Assembly: GCA_009929975.1 (NCBI GenBank)
Contig: RZZF01000001.1
Coordinates: 1 to 28,209 of the forward strand
Reading direction: 5' to 3'
DNA length: 28,209 bases
Origin: Clostridia bacterium
GTDB lineage: Bacteria > Bacillota > Clostridia > Saccharofermentanales > UBA5734
How positions within the stretch are numbered: position 1 is the stretch's first letter; each line of letters opens with the position of its first letter. The translations under genes and the position numbers were made by a program. The notes beneath the pieces were generated by a model. The model worked only from the letters and a program-made list of their open reading frames with translations. It made no database searches and had not been told where the DNA came from. This document shows, in pieces, positions 1 to 8,724 of this stretch.

Positions 1-200
1 ACTTCTGAGTTGCCCATCTGGCCGTCCGGCAGACCGACATCAAGTCCGCTGGTCCTGATCAGGGTATGTGGATTGTTCTGCCGCAGACGGTCGATATTGG
101 GTGTTCTGGCTGCGTGAACTGCATTGCCTTTGTCGTCAGGGTTGTAGCCGAAGCCATCTAGTACGATTAAAGCGACTGGACGATGTTTTAGTTGTTTCAT
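1..200 (-). CDS. gpmI: 2,3-bisphosphoglycerate-independent phosphoglycerate mutase, N-terminal part (partial)
   Basis: The reverse strand encodes the first 66 residues of a protein that runs off the left edge. It starts [20 protein letters not shown], which is the typical start of the alkaline-phosphatase-superfamily phosphoglycerate mutase, with the first metal-binding Asp in LDGFG. It later has TPNIDRL and [10 protein letters not shown], the beginning of the MGNSEVGH motif that carries the catalytic Ser. The enzyme interconverts 3- and 2-phosphoglycerate in glycolysis in the cytoplasm. An AAGGAG ribosome binding site (212-207) lies 6 bases before the ATG at 200. The gene follows the pgk/tpi fusion by 72 bases on the same strand, so a glycolytic operon is likely, with a hairpin between the two. 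Identity is secure although only about an eighth of the gene is present. Confidence 0.93.
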   Translation of the reverse strand, partial: MKQLKHRPVALIVLDGFGYNPDDKGNAVHAARTPNIDRLRQNNPHTLIRTSGLDVGLPDGQMGNSE

Positions 201-220
201 AAAGTACTCCTTATGAATAA

Positions 221-252
221 ACAGGCCGTGGGTACGCCGACCCGCGGCCTGT
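221..252 (-). terminator. hairpin between pgk/tpi and gpmI, probable partial terminator
   Basis: A 13-base inverted repeat (221-233 with 240-252, one mismatch, 6-base loop) lies 21 bases after the fusion gene stop. On the minus strand it is followed by TTTATT. The U-run is short and the gpmI ribosome binding site starts only 9 bases later. It may therefore be a leaky terminator or an mRNA-stabilising stem that sets the pgk/tpi to gpmI ratio, rather than a full stop. Confidence 0.5.
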
Positions 253-272
253 CATCATGATATCTGAATGAT

Positions 273-2225
273 TCAGTTGCCGGCATGGCAGATCACACTG
301 AAGTCATCCGCTTTCAGGGACGCGCCGCCGACAAGGCCGCCGTCGATATCAGTCTGGGCAAACAGTCCGGCCGCGTTCTTGGCGTTGACGGATCCACCAT
401 ATAGAATCCGTGTCTCAGCGGCAATGGTCTGGCCATAGGTTTCAGCCAGCAGACCGCGGATGAAGGCACAGGCTTCCTGAGCCTGCTCATCGGTCGCGAC
501 TTTGCCCGTACCAATCGCCCAGATCGGCTCATAGGCGATCGTGATAAAGGACATTTTCTCTGCCGGGATTTCTGCCAGAGCACCGCTGATCTGCTGACGC
601 AGCAGGTCGAAGGTCTCACCGGCTTCACGCTGACCGAGTGATTCGCCGCAGCAGACGATCGGACGAACACCCCAGTTCAGCGCGGCTTTCACTTTGCGGT
701 TGACCGATTCATCCGTTTCAGCAAAATATTCACGCCGCTCAGAGTGGCCGATGATCACATATGGGACACCCATTTCAGACAGCATACGGGCTGAGATCTC
801 GCCGGTGTAGGCACCGCTGTCCTGATCATGGCAGTTCTGGGCCGCCACTTTGACATTGGTATAGGCACAGGCTTCCATGACAGCCGGCAGCGCGGTAAAC
901 GGCACACCAACCGCGATTTCCGCTGTTGCGTCGGTCACTTTGCTTTTCAGTTCCTCAACCAGTTTGACCGCTTTGGCCGGGATGCCAAGATTCATTTTCC
1001 AGTTGCCGGCCGCGAATGTCCGGCGGGCGTTCTTGTCCATCAGGCAATCAATGCCCGGCAGGACTTTTCCTTCTAGCAGCTCCAGCGCAGCTCCGCCGCC
1101 GGTTGAGATATGCGTGACCTGGTCCGCGAATCCCAGCAGTTCGACCGCAGCAGCCGAGTCACCGCCGCCGATAATTGATACCGCGTCGGATTCCGCCACA
1201 GCACGGGCGATTTCACGGGTACCGACGGCAAAACGGTCAAACTCGAAAACACCCATCGGTCCGTTCCAGACAATCGTGCCGGCTTTCCTGATTTCCTCAG
1301 AGAACAGCTCGACGGATTTCTCACCGATATCAAGGCCCATCCAGCCATCCGGCAGGCATTTGGAATCTATCAGCTGCATTTCCGCATCCGCGGCAAAGCG
1401 GTCCGCGACCACGTTATCCAGAGGCAGCAGGAACTTAACCCCTTTTTCTTTGGCCTTCGCCAGCAGCGATGTCGCCAGATCGAGCTTATCTTCTTCACAC
1501 AATGAGCTGCCGATGGTGCAGCCCTGGGATTTCATGAAGGTATAGGCCATGCCGCCGCCGACGATCAGGGTATCGACTTTTTCAATCAGGTTTTCAATCA
1601 CACCGATCTTGTCGGAAACCTTGGCGCCGCCGAGAATGGCGACGAAAGGACGTTTCGGATTGCTGAGCGCGCCGCCCATCAGATCAATTTCCTTCTGGAT
1701 CAGGAAGCCGCAGACAGCCGGGAGATAGTTGGCCAGGCCGGCGGTTGAGGCATGTGCGCGATGTGCGGTTCCGAACGCGTCATTGACATACAGTTCAGCC
1801 AGCGACGCGAGATCACGGGCAAAAACCGGATCATTCTTTGTTTCTTCTTTATGAAAACGGACATTCTCGAGCATCAGGACTTCGCCGGATTTCAGCGCAG
1901 CCGCCTTGGCGCGGGCATCATCGCCGATGACATCGGCCGCCAGCACGACCGGCTGGCCGAGCAGTTCACTGAGGCGGTCAACCGCAGGCTTCATGGAAAA
2001 TTTGGCTTCCGGACCTGATTTCGGCCGGCCAAGATGAGAAACAAGAATGGTTTTGGCACCGTTTTCAACCAGATGCCGGATCGTCGGCAGTGCGCCCCGG
2101 ATCCGCTTGTCGTCGGTTATTTTCCCGGTACTTTTGTCCAACGGAACATTAAAATCAACACGAACGATGACTTTCTTGTCGCGGACATCAATGTCCTTAA
2201 TACTTTTCTTTTCCATCATGGCCAT
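273..2225 (-). CDS. bifunctional phosphoglycerate kinase / triosephosphate isomerase fusion
   Basis: One uninterrupted frame of 650 residues carries two full glycolytic enzymes. Residues 1-395 are phosphoglycerate kinase, with [15 protein letters not shown], the basic patch region and GGGDSAAA near the C-terminus. Residues 396-650 are triosephosphate isomerase, with AGNWKMN (catalytic Lys), IIGHSERR (catalytic His) and [11 protein letters not shown] (catalytic Glu). Both halves are close to normal length and keep their catalytic residues, so both activities are expected. The junction reads [14 protein letters not shown], and the Met there (ATG at 1040) may be the former tpiA start. Start choice: GGGAG (2240-2236) suits the ATG at 2225; ATGs at 2219 and 2216 and an upstream GTG at 2234 are alternatives. 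Such fusions are well known from Thermotoga. The gene is transcribed from the promoter near 2300, with gpmI following. Confidence 0.95.
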   Translation of the reverse strand: MAMMEKKSIKDIDVRDKKVIVRVDFNVPLDKSTGKITDDKRIRGALPTIRHLVENGAKTILVSHLGRPKSGPEAKFSMKPAVDRLSELLGQPVVLAADVIGDDARAKAAALKSGEVLMLENVRFHKEETKNDPVFARDLASLAELYVNDAFGTAHRAHASTAGLANYLPAVCGFLIQKEIDLMGGALSNPKRPFVAILGGAKVSDKIGVIENLIEKVDTLIVGGGMAYTFMKSQGCTIGSSLCEEDKLDLATSLLAKAKEKGVKFLLPLDNVVADRFAADAEMQLIDSKCLPDGWMGLDIGEKSVELFSEEIRKAGTIVWNGPMGVFEFDRFAVGTREIARAVAESDAVSIIGGGDSAAAVELLGFADQVTHISTGGGAALELLEGKVLPGIDCLMDKNARRTFAAGNWKMNLGIPAKAVKLVEELKSKVTDATAEIAVGVPFTALPAVMEACAYTNVKVAAQNCHDQDSGAYTGEISARMLSEMGVPYVIIGHSERREYFAETDESVNRKVKAALNWGVRPIVCCGESLGQREAGETFDLLRQQISGALAEIPAEKMSFITIAYEPIWAIGTGKVATDEQAQEACAFIRGLLAETYGQTIAAETRILYGGSVNAKNAAGLFAQTDIDGGLVGGASLKADDFSVICHAGN

Positions 2226-2283
2226 GATTGTCACTCTCCCATTTCATGAATATCGATCAGATAATTTTCTTAAACCACCTTGT

Positions 2284-2312
2284 ATTGTATACTGAATAAG
2301 CCCTGTAATCAA
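2284..2312 (-). promoter_or_regulatory. sigma-A promoter of the pgk/tpi-gpmI unit
   Basis: Read on the minus strand, TTGATT (2312-2307) is followed after exactly 17 bases by TACAAT (2289-2284). It lies about 60 bases upstream of the chosen start and points into pgk/tpi. Both boxes are close to consensus and the spacing is ideal. Confidence 0.65.
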
Positions 2313-2421
2313 TGCCCTGAGCGTGATTCGGGCCATCTTTATCCAGATTGCACCGAACCGGTCGATCCGGATTTATGTCGGACCATCCGGTCAGGTTTCA
2401 TCACGGAAAACCCGGGGTTCA

Positions 2422-2430
2422 TGGTACAAT
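2422..2430 (+). promoter_or_regulatory. extended -10 element for the glycosyltransferase operon
   Basis: TGGTACAAT (TG-N-TACAAT) matches an extended -10 box and lies 29 bases before the GTG start at 2460. No convincing -35 box is visible, which is tolerated for extended -10 promoters. The divergent pgk promoter lies about 110 bases away. Confidence 0.4.
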
Positions 2431-2459
2431 GGCGTTAACTGACAGGCGGAGGTAATATC

Positions 2460-3437
2460 GTGCTGATCTCGATTCTGATACCGTTTTACAATGAGGAAAA
2501 ACAGCTTCCCATCACACTTCGCGCCATCATCCCCATCCTGAGTCAGCTGCCGGTTGATTATGAGCTGATCCTGATTGATGACGGATCCTCAGATGGCACC
2601 TGGGAACTGATGACCGCTGCCAGCCAGGCCAATTCCCGGATCAGGGGACTGAGGTTTTCCCGTAATTTCGGCAAAGAAGCCGCAATCTGCGCCGGCCTCA
2701 GTCATGCCTCCGGCGACGCCGTGATTTTGATGGATGGGGATCTGCAGCACCCGCCTGAGGCGATTCCCGACATGGTTCGCGACTGGATGACCGGTGAGTA
2801 TGATGTCATCGAAGGGATTAAATCAACCCGGGGCAAGGAATCCCTGGTCAGCCGGCTCAACGCCAAAGTCTTCTACGGTCTCTTTTTGCGTTTTTCCGGT
2901 TATGACCTGCGCAACGCTTCCGATTTCAAACTGCTGGACCGGCAGGTGGTTGATGAATGGCGCCGTCTCGGCGAACATGATACCTTCTTCCGCGGCCTGT
3001 CGGCCTGGCTTGGGTTCAGGCGCAAGACATTTTCCTTTGAAGTGGCCGCCCGCGCGGCCGGTACCAGTAAATGGCCGCTGCTGCGCCTGATCCGCCTGAG
3101 TGTCAATGCCATCACCGGGTTTTCAACGGCACCGCTGCAGTTCATTACATTTCTCGGGGTCATTCTGCTGACCGGCAGCCTGGCGATCGGGGCCCAGACA
3201 CTGGTCAACTGGTTCAGCGGCCATGCCGCCTCCGGATTCACTACCGTCATTTTACTGCAACTTCTGATTGGCGGCAGCCTGATGGTCAGCCTCGGTCTGA
3301 TCGGCATCTACATCGCCCGTATTTTCACAGAAGTCAAAGGGCGCCCCCGTTATATCATCGCGAAAGAAATTCACGACCGGCAGCCGGAGTCCGGACAGCC
3401 GGCCAACCAACCGCGCGCTCCAGTGGATCCAGACTGA
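2460..3437 (+). CDS. family 2 glycosyltransferase, GtrB/DPM1-type polyprenyl-phosphate sugar transferase
   Basis: This 325-residue protein has an N-terminal GT-A domain with ILIPFYNEE, the nucleotide-binding DDGSSDGT (40-47) and DGDLQHPPE (92-100, metal-binding DxD). Two hydrophobic segments follow (about 228-250 and 262-290) and a basic tail. This is the architecture of GtrB, DPM1 and ArnC enzymes, which load a sugar from a nucleotide donor onto undecaprenyl (polyprenyl) phosphate on the inner face of the membrane. The GTG start is supported by GGAGG at 2448-2452, seven bases upstream. The next gene begins two bases after the stop and encodes a many-pass membrane protein that could use the lipid-linked sugar, so the pair probably forms an envelope glycosylation module. 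The sugar cannot be deduced. Confidence 0.88.
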   Translation: MLISILIPFYNEEKQLPITLRAIIPILSQLPVDYELILIDDGSSDGTWELMTAASQANSRIRGLRFSRNFGKEAAICAGLSHASGDAVILMDGDLQHPPEAIPDMVRDWMTGEYDVIEGIKSTRGKESLVSRLNAKVFYGLFLRFSGYDLRNASDFKLLDRQVVDEWRRLGEHDTFFRGLSAWLGFRRKTFSFEVAARAAGTSKWPLLRLIRLSVNAITGFSTAPLQFITFLGVILLTGSLAIGAQTLVNWFSGHAASGFTTVILLQLLIGGSLMVSLGLIGIYIARIFTEVKGRPRYIIAKEIHDRQPESGQPANQPRAPVDPD

Positions 3438-3439
3438 TC

Positions 3440-5650
3440 ATGATCGCACTGCTCTGGCTAACATTCGCGTTGTTTCTGGGCTGGCACCTGATCCGTCGGA
3501 TGACGGCTGCCCGATCCGTCAGCATCTGGCTGCAGCGTATCAGCCCGAACGGAGCCGGCTGGCAGGATTCACCCCTTTTCTGCGGTCTTTTTCATCTGGC
3601 CGGTGCGATCTGGGCCGGTCTTCTGCCATTGACCTGGCTGACCTATGGCCTGGCCTATGCCATCCATGAACGGTATACGGGCGATATCAATCCCATGTTA
3701 TTTGCCAATCTGGCGATTCTGCTTCCCGGAACAGCCCTGATGATTTATCGTCTGCTGCGGCGGCTGCGGCATCGACCGCTGCGGGTCAAGTCCGGCCAGC
3801 CGAAGCCACTCCGCCGGCAGTTCCGGCAGCTGACATCCCATGGCGGTGGCTGGTTTATTGCCGCTCTGATCATCTGGATGATCGGGGCCGGCTGGCTGAT
3901 GGGCTCAACCTTTGGCCTGAGCGGACCGTATATCCGGGCTGCCTATTCTGTTTTCAGTGATTTCGCACCGCATACCGCCCTGGTCCGTTCATTTTCACAC
4001 GGCATGAACTTTCCGACTGAATATCCGCATTTTGCCGGAGACGGCATCTCCTACCATTTCCTTTTTTACTTTCTGGCCGGCAACCTGCATTTTCTCGGGC
4101 TGCCGATCAGCTGGGCCATCAATCTTCCCAGTTGGCTTGGTCTGCTCAGTTTCTCACTCCTGCTCGGCACACTCGCGGTTCAGCTGACCGGGAAAGCGGT
4201 CCTGTATCTGTTGTCGCCGGCGATGTTTTTTCTGCGCAGTTCATTGGCTTTCTGGACCCATCTGCGTGACTGGCTGAATCAGCAGGCGCTGATCAGCAGT
4301 CATTATCCGCCATCACTTCCGACACCACGGCAGTGGCTGGACATGCTCTGGCACCAGTCGGCCTTCATCGGCAGTACGCCACATGATGACTGGGGGCTGT
4401 GGGGCATCAATGTCTTCGCCAATCAGCGTCATCTGCTGCCCGGCCTCAGCGTCATGCTCCTGGTTTTTATCCTAATGCTGCCGGATCTGATCGACTGGCA
4501 GCGGCAGCGGCCTATCTGGCAGGAGCACCTGGTATCACGCCATGCCTGGCTCCCGGTCGGTCCTGATGACCGGCGCAGGGCACTGTTCGCGCTGCTGCTG
4601 ACCGTTATGCTGCCGTATTTCCATGGTTCCGCGACGATTGCCCTGCTCCTGCTGCTGGCCGGTATTGCTCTGCTGGGCCGGAACCGGTTGATGCTGATGC
4701 TGATCGGATCCGCGGCCATCATTTCCGCGTTGATCCAGACTGCCTTCTTCTCAAGTCCAGGCCGCCAGACTTTGCACCCGACCCTACTATGGGGCTTCAT
4801 CGCCGAGGATAAAAGCCTGACCGGAGTCCTGAGCTATCTGCTGGAAATGAGTGGATTGCTCCTGCCGCTTTTGATCATCGCACTGCTGCTCAATGATCAA
4901 GTCAGGCGGCGTGTTTATCTTGTGTTCCTGTTTCCACTGCTGTTCGGCCTGACCGTCTCCGTGACACCCGATGTCACCGTCAACCACAAATATCTGCTGA
5001 TCACCTTCGCGCTGATCAGCCTCCCGGTGGGCGATCTGCTGGTCAGGCTCTGGCAGATCGGACTGGATACCCGGCTGAGAAGGCGTCGCGGACACCGGCT
5101 GGCACGTCAACAGAAGCTTGTCGGAGATGTGGCCGCCGATCAGCCGGAACGGTTCCGTTTTCACTTTGACGGACGGCTGCCGGCGCTTCTGCTGGCGATC
5201 ATCCTGATGATCACCGGCCTGATGGAAATCCGTATTGTCCAGAACATCAATCAGCGAGATCTTTTCATCAATCCGGAGAGCGAGATGGTTGAGTGGATTG
5301 AAACAAAGACCGATCCAGATGCCGTTTTCGTCACTGCCCCGCATCACTTCCATGAGTTCTACTTGAGCGGCCGCCTCTCCTGGTTTGGCCATGCCTATTA
5401 CGCCTGGTCCGCCGGACATGATACGGCCGAGCGCGAAGAACTCTATCGCTGGTTTCTGGCTGGAGGTGATGGTGATCTGACACGCTTTCAGGCGACGATC
5501 CGCGGATACCACCTTGACTATCTGCTGATTGATGATACCTTGCGCCGTCATCCGGATTTTGTTCTTGATGAAGCCTGGTTTCAACAGCATTATCAGGTGG
5601 CTGCTGAGTTTCCAGCCAGTGATCACGCCGTGATTTACCGCCTGCAGTAG
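3440..5650 (+). CDS. large multi-pass membrane protein, GT-C glycosyltransferase-like (DUF2298-like)
   Basis: The protein has 736 residues. It starts MIALLWLTFALFLGWHLIRR, has about a dozen hydrophobic segments, and ends in a roughly 120-residue soluble domain containing TDPDAVFVTAPHHFHEFYLS and WFGHAYYAWSAGHD. The loop FPTEYPHFAGDGISYH, with its acidic residues between membrane segments, resembles the first external loop of GT-C lipid-sugar transferases, and the C-terminal domain recalls DUF2298/YYY-type proteins. The inferred role is transfer of a sugar from a polyprenyl phosphate made by the upstream GtrB-like enzyme onto an envelope acceptor. The ATG at 3440 lies two bases after the upstream stop without a good ribosome binding site, so translation is probably coupled. 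The frame is open further upstream, but that stretch is the out-of-frame shadow of the glycosyltransferase gene. The exact family is uncertain. Confidence 0.75.
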   Translation: MIALLWLTFALFLGWHLIRRMTAARSVSIWLQRISPNGAGWQDSPLFCGLFHLAGAIWAGLLPLTWLTYGLAYAIHERYTGDINPMLFANLAILLPGTALMIYRLLRRLRHRPLRVKSGQPKPLRRQFRQLTSHGGGWFIAALIIWMIGAGWLMGSTFGLSGPYIRAAYSVFSDFAPHTALVRSFSHGMNFPTEYPHFAGDGISYHFLFYFLAGNLHFLGLPISWAINLPSWLGLLSFSLLLGTLAVQLTGKAVLYLLSPAMFFLRSSLAFWTHLRDWLNQQALISSHYPPSLPTPRQWLDMLWHQSAFIGSTPHDDWGLWGINVFANQRHLLPGLSVMLLVFILMLPDLIDWQRQRPIWQEHLVSRHAWLPVGPDDRRRALFALLLTVMLPYFHGSATIALLLLLAGIALLGRNRLMLMLIGSAAIISALIQTAFFSSPGRQTLHPTLLWGFIAEDKSLTGVLSYLLEMSGLLLPLLIIALLLNDQVRRRVYLVFLFPLLFGLTVSVTPDVTVNHKYLLITFALISLPVGDLLVRLWQIGLDTRLRRRRGHRLARQQKLVGDVAADQPERFRFHFDGRLPALLLAIILMITGLMEIRIVQNINQRDLFINPESEMVEWIETKTDPDAVFVTAPHHFHEFYLSGRLSWFGHAYYAWSAGHDTAEREELYRWFLAGGDGDLTRFQATIRGYHLDYLLIDDTLRRHPDFVLDEAWFQQHYQVAAEFPASDHAVIYRLQ

Positions 5651-5659
5651 GAGGCCCGT

Positions 5660-6940
5660 ATGATGACTCCCCATGAACAAGACGCTCTGGAAATCATGCA
5701 CGAGATCATGCGCCGTGGATGCTGTGATCTTCATCTGCACACAACGTGTTCAGATGGTTCCGACACACCGGCACAGATGGTCGACCGGGTCCGCGGAGCC
5801 GGACTGGACGCGTTCGCGATAACCGATCATGATACGCTGGCCGCGATCAGGCCGGCGAGGCAGTATCTGGGACAGCTGGCTGCCGCCGGACTATCAATTC
5901 CCCGTCTGATTGAAGGTGTCGAACTTTCGGTTCAGGATGTTGTAGAACTGCATCTGCTGGCCTATTTCCCGCAGGGCGGCAGTGAAAATCTGCAGCCCTT
6001 TCTCGAGCGGCAGCAAAAAGAGCGTGACACGCGCAACCACCGTTTACTGCAGCGGCTGCATGATTTGGGATATCCGATTGACGCTGATCAGTTCATGAAT
6101 ACCTCAGATGATCAGACGGTCGGCCGGCTGCACGCGGCCCAGCTGCTGGTTGAGGGAGGCTGGATGCCTGATATATCACAAGCCTTCAAGCAGCTGCTCA
6201 GCGAAGGACGTCCGGCCTATGTCGAGCGCGTTCGTCCAACCGCCACAGTTGCGATTCAAGCGATCAGCGCAGCCGGTGGCATCGCGGTTCTGGCCCATCC
6301 CCATCTTTATGGCTGGTGCCGGGGTCAGACAATTGTCAATCCGGAACTGCTGAGTCATCTCTCACGCCTGCAAAAGGCGGGGCTGGCTGGTGTCGAAGCC
6401 TGGCATGGTGAAGCAGCCCCTGATATTCAGCGTGAGGTCGCCGCGGCAGGACGGGCACTGGGCCTGCTGCGCACCGCCGGCAGCGATGACCATGGCCAAA
6501 ATAAAATCACAACCACGATGTACACCTGTGAGACAAAGCGGACGGACCGGGAAACGCTGGTCGCCGCCGCACTGATTCGCGGTGCTGATCGAAGCGGGCG
6601 CTCAACCTGGCTGCTGACCCGGCGTATTCCAAACGGCAAGCATGCCGGTCTCTGGGAACTGCCCGGCGGCAAACTGGAACAAGGTGAAAAGCCCGGACAG
6701 GCACTCCGACGAGAATTATTCGAAGAACTGGCCGTTGAATCCGAAGTTGGTCCGGTGCGCCATGTCCTGTCGTTTGATTATCCCGATCAGCGGGTAATCC
6801 TGCTGTGCCTGCCCGCGACGATCAAAGGTGAGCCGCAGTTATCCGTTCACGACCGGATGGAATATAAAACAGCAGAGGAGGCGTTGCGCCTGCCTCTGCT
6901 GCCTGCAGATTATGCTTTATTCGAAATGTTGAAAGACTGA
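5660..6940 (+). CDS. PHP-domain phosphoesterase fused to a Nudix hydrolase
   Basis: The 426-residue protein has two catalytic domains. Residues 20-285 form a PHP domain of the RNase AM/YciV type: DLHLH (23-27), ITDHD (54-58), EGVE (85-88), H98, LAHPH (211-215) and SDDHG (275-279), so the metal-binding set is complete. Family members remove phosphate from 3',5'-nucleoside bisphosphates or degrade short RNA. Residues 295-426 form a MutT-like Nudix domain with WELPGGKLEQGE and the box G337-x5-E-x7-REL-x-EE ending LAV (the usual Gly is Ala). The Nudix half would hydrolyse nucleoside diphosphate derivatives such as damaged dNTPs. AGGAGG (5649-5654) overlaps the previous stop and serves the ATG at 5660 or 5663. 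It is the last gene of the glycosyltransferase operon. An internal Met at residue 287 sits at the domain junction. Confidence 0.9.
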   Translation: MMTPHEQDALEIMHEIMRRGCCDLHLHTTCSDGSDTPAQMVDRVRGAGLDAFAITDHDTLAAIRPARQYLGQLAAAGLSIPRLIEGVELSVQDVVELHLLAYFPQGGSENLQPFLERQQKERDTRNHRLLQRLHDLGYPIDADQFMNTSDDQTVGRLHAAQLLVEGGWMPDISQAFKQLLSEGRPAYVERVRPTATVAIQAISAAGGIAVLAHPHLYGWCRGQTIVNPELLSHLSRLQKAGLAGVEAWHGEAAPDIQREVAAAGRALGLLRTAGSDDHGQNKITTTMYTCETKRTDRETLVAAALIRGADRSGRSTWLLTRRIPNGKHAGLWELPGGKLEQGEKPGQALRRELFEELAVESEVGPVRHVLSFDYPDQRVILLCLPATIKGEPQLSVHDRMEYKTAEEALRLPLLPADYALFEMLKD

Positions 6941-6963
6941 GATGCTTTATTTTATTCAATAAA

Positions 6964-8676
6964 TCAGCCTTCAGGTACTGGATCTCCTTCTGTATTCGGA
7001 TCAGGTACTGGATCTTCTTCTGTATTCGGATCGGACGCCGGGTCTTCTTCTGTATTCGGATCCGGTGTCACTTCAGGCGTCACCTCCGGCGTCACTTCCG
7101 GCGTCACTTCAGGTGTCGGCGTCGGTACGACCGGGCCATACTCGACAATACCCTGCAGCGGACGGTAATAACTGTCAACGAGCACTTCACGCTTGATTTC
7201 CTGTCCATCGCGCACCCAGATGCGATATGCCCGGGTCCTTTGTCCGACATGGACCGCACGGATCTGAACTCTGGTGTTCGGAGCAAGCGATGTGTTCAGT
7301 TTCTCAATCACATTCGGTTCTTGTACCGGAATATAGCCGAGATGATCGACTGCCAGTTTAATGCTGACACCATCATCCAGTTTCTTGCCGTAAATCTGGA
7401 AAACCACGGCTGGTTTACTGTACCAGGCACGAATGGCAATCGGATAATCGGTCGTGTTGCGAAACTTCAGATCCGGTCCACCATAACTGACTGTCGCGTC
7501 CAGACCGACTTCGGTATAACTGCTCGGCCAGCTGTGCGGATACCGTTCCACAATCTGTAGACCGGCTTTCGCAGCTGCCTGGAACAGCGTTGTGTTCGGC
7601 TGGCAGATCCCACCGCCGATTGAGTCGACCAGGACACCGCCGACAATGACACCAGCCTCTTTAAATCCACGGCTGGCTGTCCGTCGGCCGACATAGCCGT
7701 TAAAGGAAAAAGTTTCACCCGGCTGCAGCACCGTCCCGTTGAGAATCTGGGCGACGCGGCGGATATTTTCATCGCGTCCGGGATTATAAGCCTCAGCATA
7801 GGTCCGTGCTTCAGATATGAAACCGGTGGCGGCCAGAAGATCAGAAGCGTTCTGTCCTCCTGTGGTCGCGACGGCCTGGAGCTGGACGGTTTCACCATAC
7901 CGGCCTTCGCGCAGAAGCGCTAAAGCGTCTGATGCGGCAGAATCACCATCAACAGAGCGTCCCGGCTCCTGTTCACTGATAACAAACACTTTTTTATCTG
8001 TATCAAACGAGGTGGCTTTCGCGCCTTTGGGTTCATACGACAGCGAATTGGCAAAGGTCAGTACCTGCTGGCGCACAGCCTCTTCATCAAAGATCATCGT
8101 GGTGGTCTGTTTGACGGGATCCGACTGCAGCTTCTCAATCTCAGCCAGCTGAGTCTTGAGTTCATCAATCGTCGCGTCCTGATCAACACCGCGGCCGATG
8201 CGCCAGAGTTCAACCAACCGGTCTGACCAGTCGGTTTTCAATCCGGCTTTGCTGCCATCAATCTGCAGTGAGTCATCATTCAGTGCCAGTTGAACGGAAA
8301 ACTCGTCACGCAGCCGCACTTCCTCAGCCGCGAAATAGTCAATGGCTTCATTCAAGGTCATTTCACTCAAGTCGATATCGTCCAGATAAATGCCCTTGTG
8401 GAAGGTCTCAGGATTCAGTGATTCCATCAGGGCGGTCCGTTCAGCGGTCAGGCGTTCAGAAGCCTCTATCTGTCTGGACTCCTCCGTCTGCTGGGACTCG
8501 ATCAATTGTTCAGATAATTGTTCTGACTGGCTGACGGAAGCCTCAATTTTCTGCTGCTGGCGTGCCTGCCAGCTGAAAAACGAGATCAGTGCGGCAGTCA
8601 GAAGCACAACAAACACACCGGTGACAATCATCAGCGGACGCTTGTTCTTATGCAGCCAGGCTGTCATTGAATTCAT
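6964..8676 (-). CDS. VanW family protein with peptidoglycan-binding and G5 domains
   Basis: The 570-residue protein has a basic start, one membrane segment (about 15-36), and a Gln/Glu-rich probable coiled coil (40-85). A PG_binding_4-like domain follows (about 94-200). The VanW domain (about 290-420) carries FSFNGYVGRRTASRGF and GGGICQPNTTLF, and a G5-like domain follows (about 440-515). The tail (518-570) consists of repeats of EVTP and of DPNTEEDPVP. It is expected to be anchored in the membrane with its domains in the cell wall. VanW proteins are linked to glycopeptide resistance clusters by name, but most, like this one, occur without van genes and their biochemical role is unknown. The start at 8676 has a weak AAAGG site; Met4 is an alternative. 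It lies downstream of another wall protein gene on the same strand. Confidence 0.9.
   Translation of the reverse strand: MNSMTAWLHKNKRPLMIVTGVFVVLLTAALISFFSWQARQQQKIEASVSQSEQLSEQLIESQQTEESRQIEASERLTAERTALMESLNPETFHKGIYLDDIDLSEMTLNEAIDYFAAEEVRLRDEFSVQLALNDDSLQIDGSKAGLKTDWSDRLVELWRIGRGVDQDATIDELKTQLAEIEKLQSDPVKQTTTMIFDEEAVRQQVLTFANSLSYEPKGAKATSFDTDKKVFVISEQEPGRSVDGDSAASDALALLREGRYGETVQLQAVATTGGQNASDLLAATGFISEARTYAEAYNPGRDENIRRVAQILNGTVLQPGETFSFNGYVGRRTASRGFKEAGVIVGGVLVDSIGGGICQPNTTLFQAAAKAGLQIVERYPHSWPSSYTEVGLDATVSYGGPDLKFRNTTDYPIAIRAWYSKPAVVFQIYGKKLDDGVSIKLAVDHLGYIPVQEPNVIEKLNTSLAPNTRVQIRAVHVGQRTRAYRIWVRDGQEIKREVLVDSYYRPLQGIVEYGPVVPTPTPEVTPEVTPEVTPEVTPDPNTEEDPASDPNTEEDPVPDPNTEGDPVPEG
6973..7062 (-). 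repeat. 30-base tandem repeat, three copies, coding for DPNTEEDPVP-like units
   Basis: Three near-identical 30-base units encode the acidic last 30 residues before the final EG of the VanW protein. The units differ at a few bases only (DPNTEEDPAS, DPNTEEDPVP, DPNTEGDPVP). The unit length is a multiple of three, so copy gain or loss would change tail length without a frameshift. Confidence 0.85.
7063..7110 (-). repeat. 12-base tandem repeat, four copies, coding for EVTP units
   Basis: Four copies of a 12-base unit encode EVTP four times between the G5 domain and the acidic repeats of the VanW protein. It looks like an extended, Pro/Thr-rich wall-spanning stalk. Confidence 0.85.
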
Positions 8677-8724
8677 CGCAATCTACCTTTCATTAATAGC
8701 TAGTATAATGCTTCATATACTTAG

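Noticed and set aside
3071..3439. An upstream extension of the GT-C-like gene by 123 codons
   Set aside because: This stretch overlaps the glycosyltransferase coding region in another frame, reads as low-hydrophobicity Arg/Pro/His-rich sequence, and precedes a natural membrane-protein start at 3440.
4787..5740. A 317-codon minus-strand open frame opposite the GT-C-like gene
   Set aside because: It is antisense to a well-supported membrane protein gene, has no ribosome binding site or recognisable domain, and is explained by codon bias in GC-rich DNA.
6964..8676. VanW protein as evidence of vancomycin resistance
   Set aside because: No vanA/B/H/X/S/R-like genes are nearby, and VanW-domain proteins are common in Clostridia without resistance.
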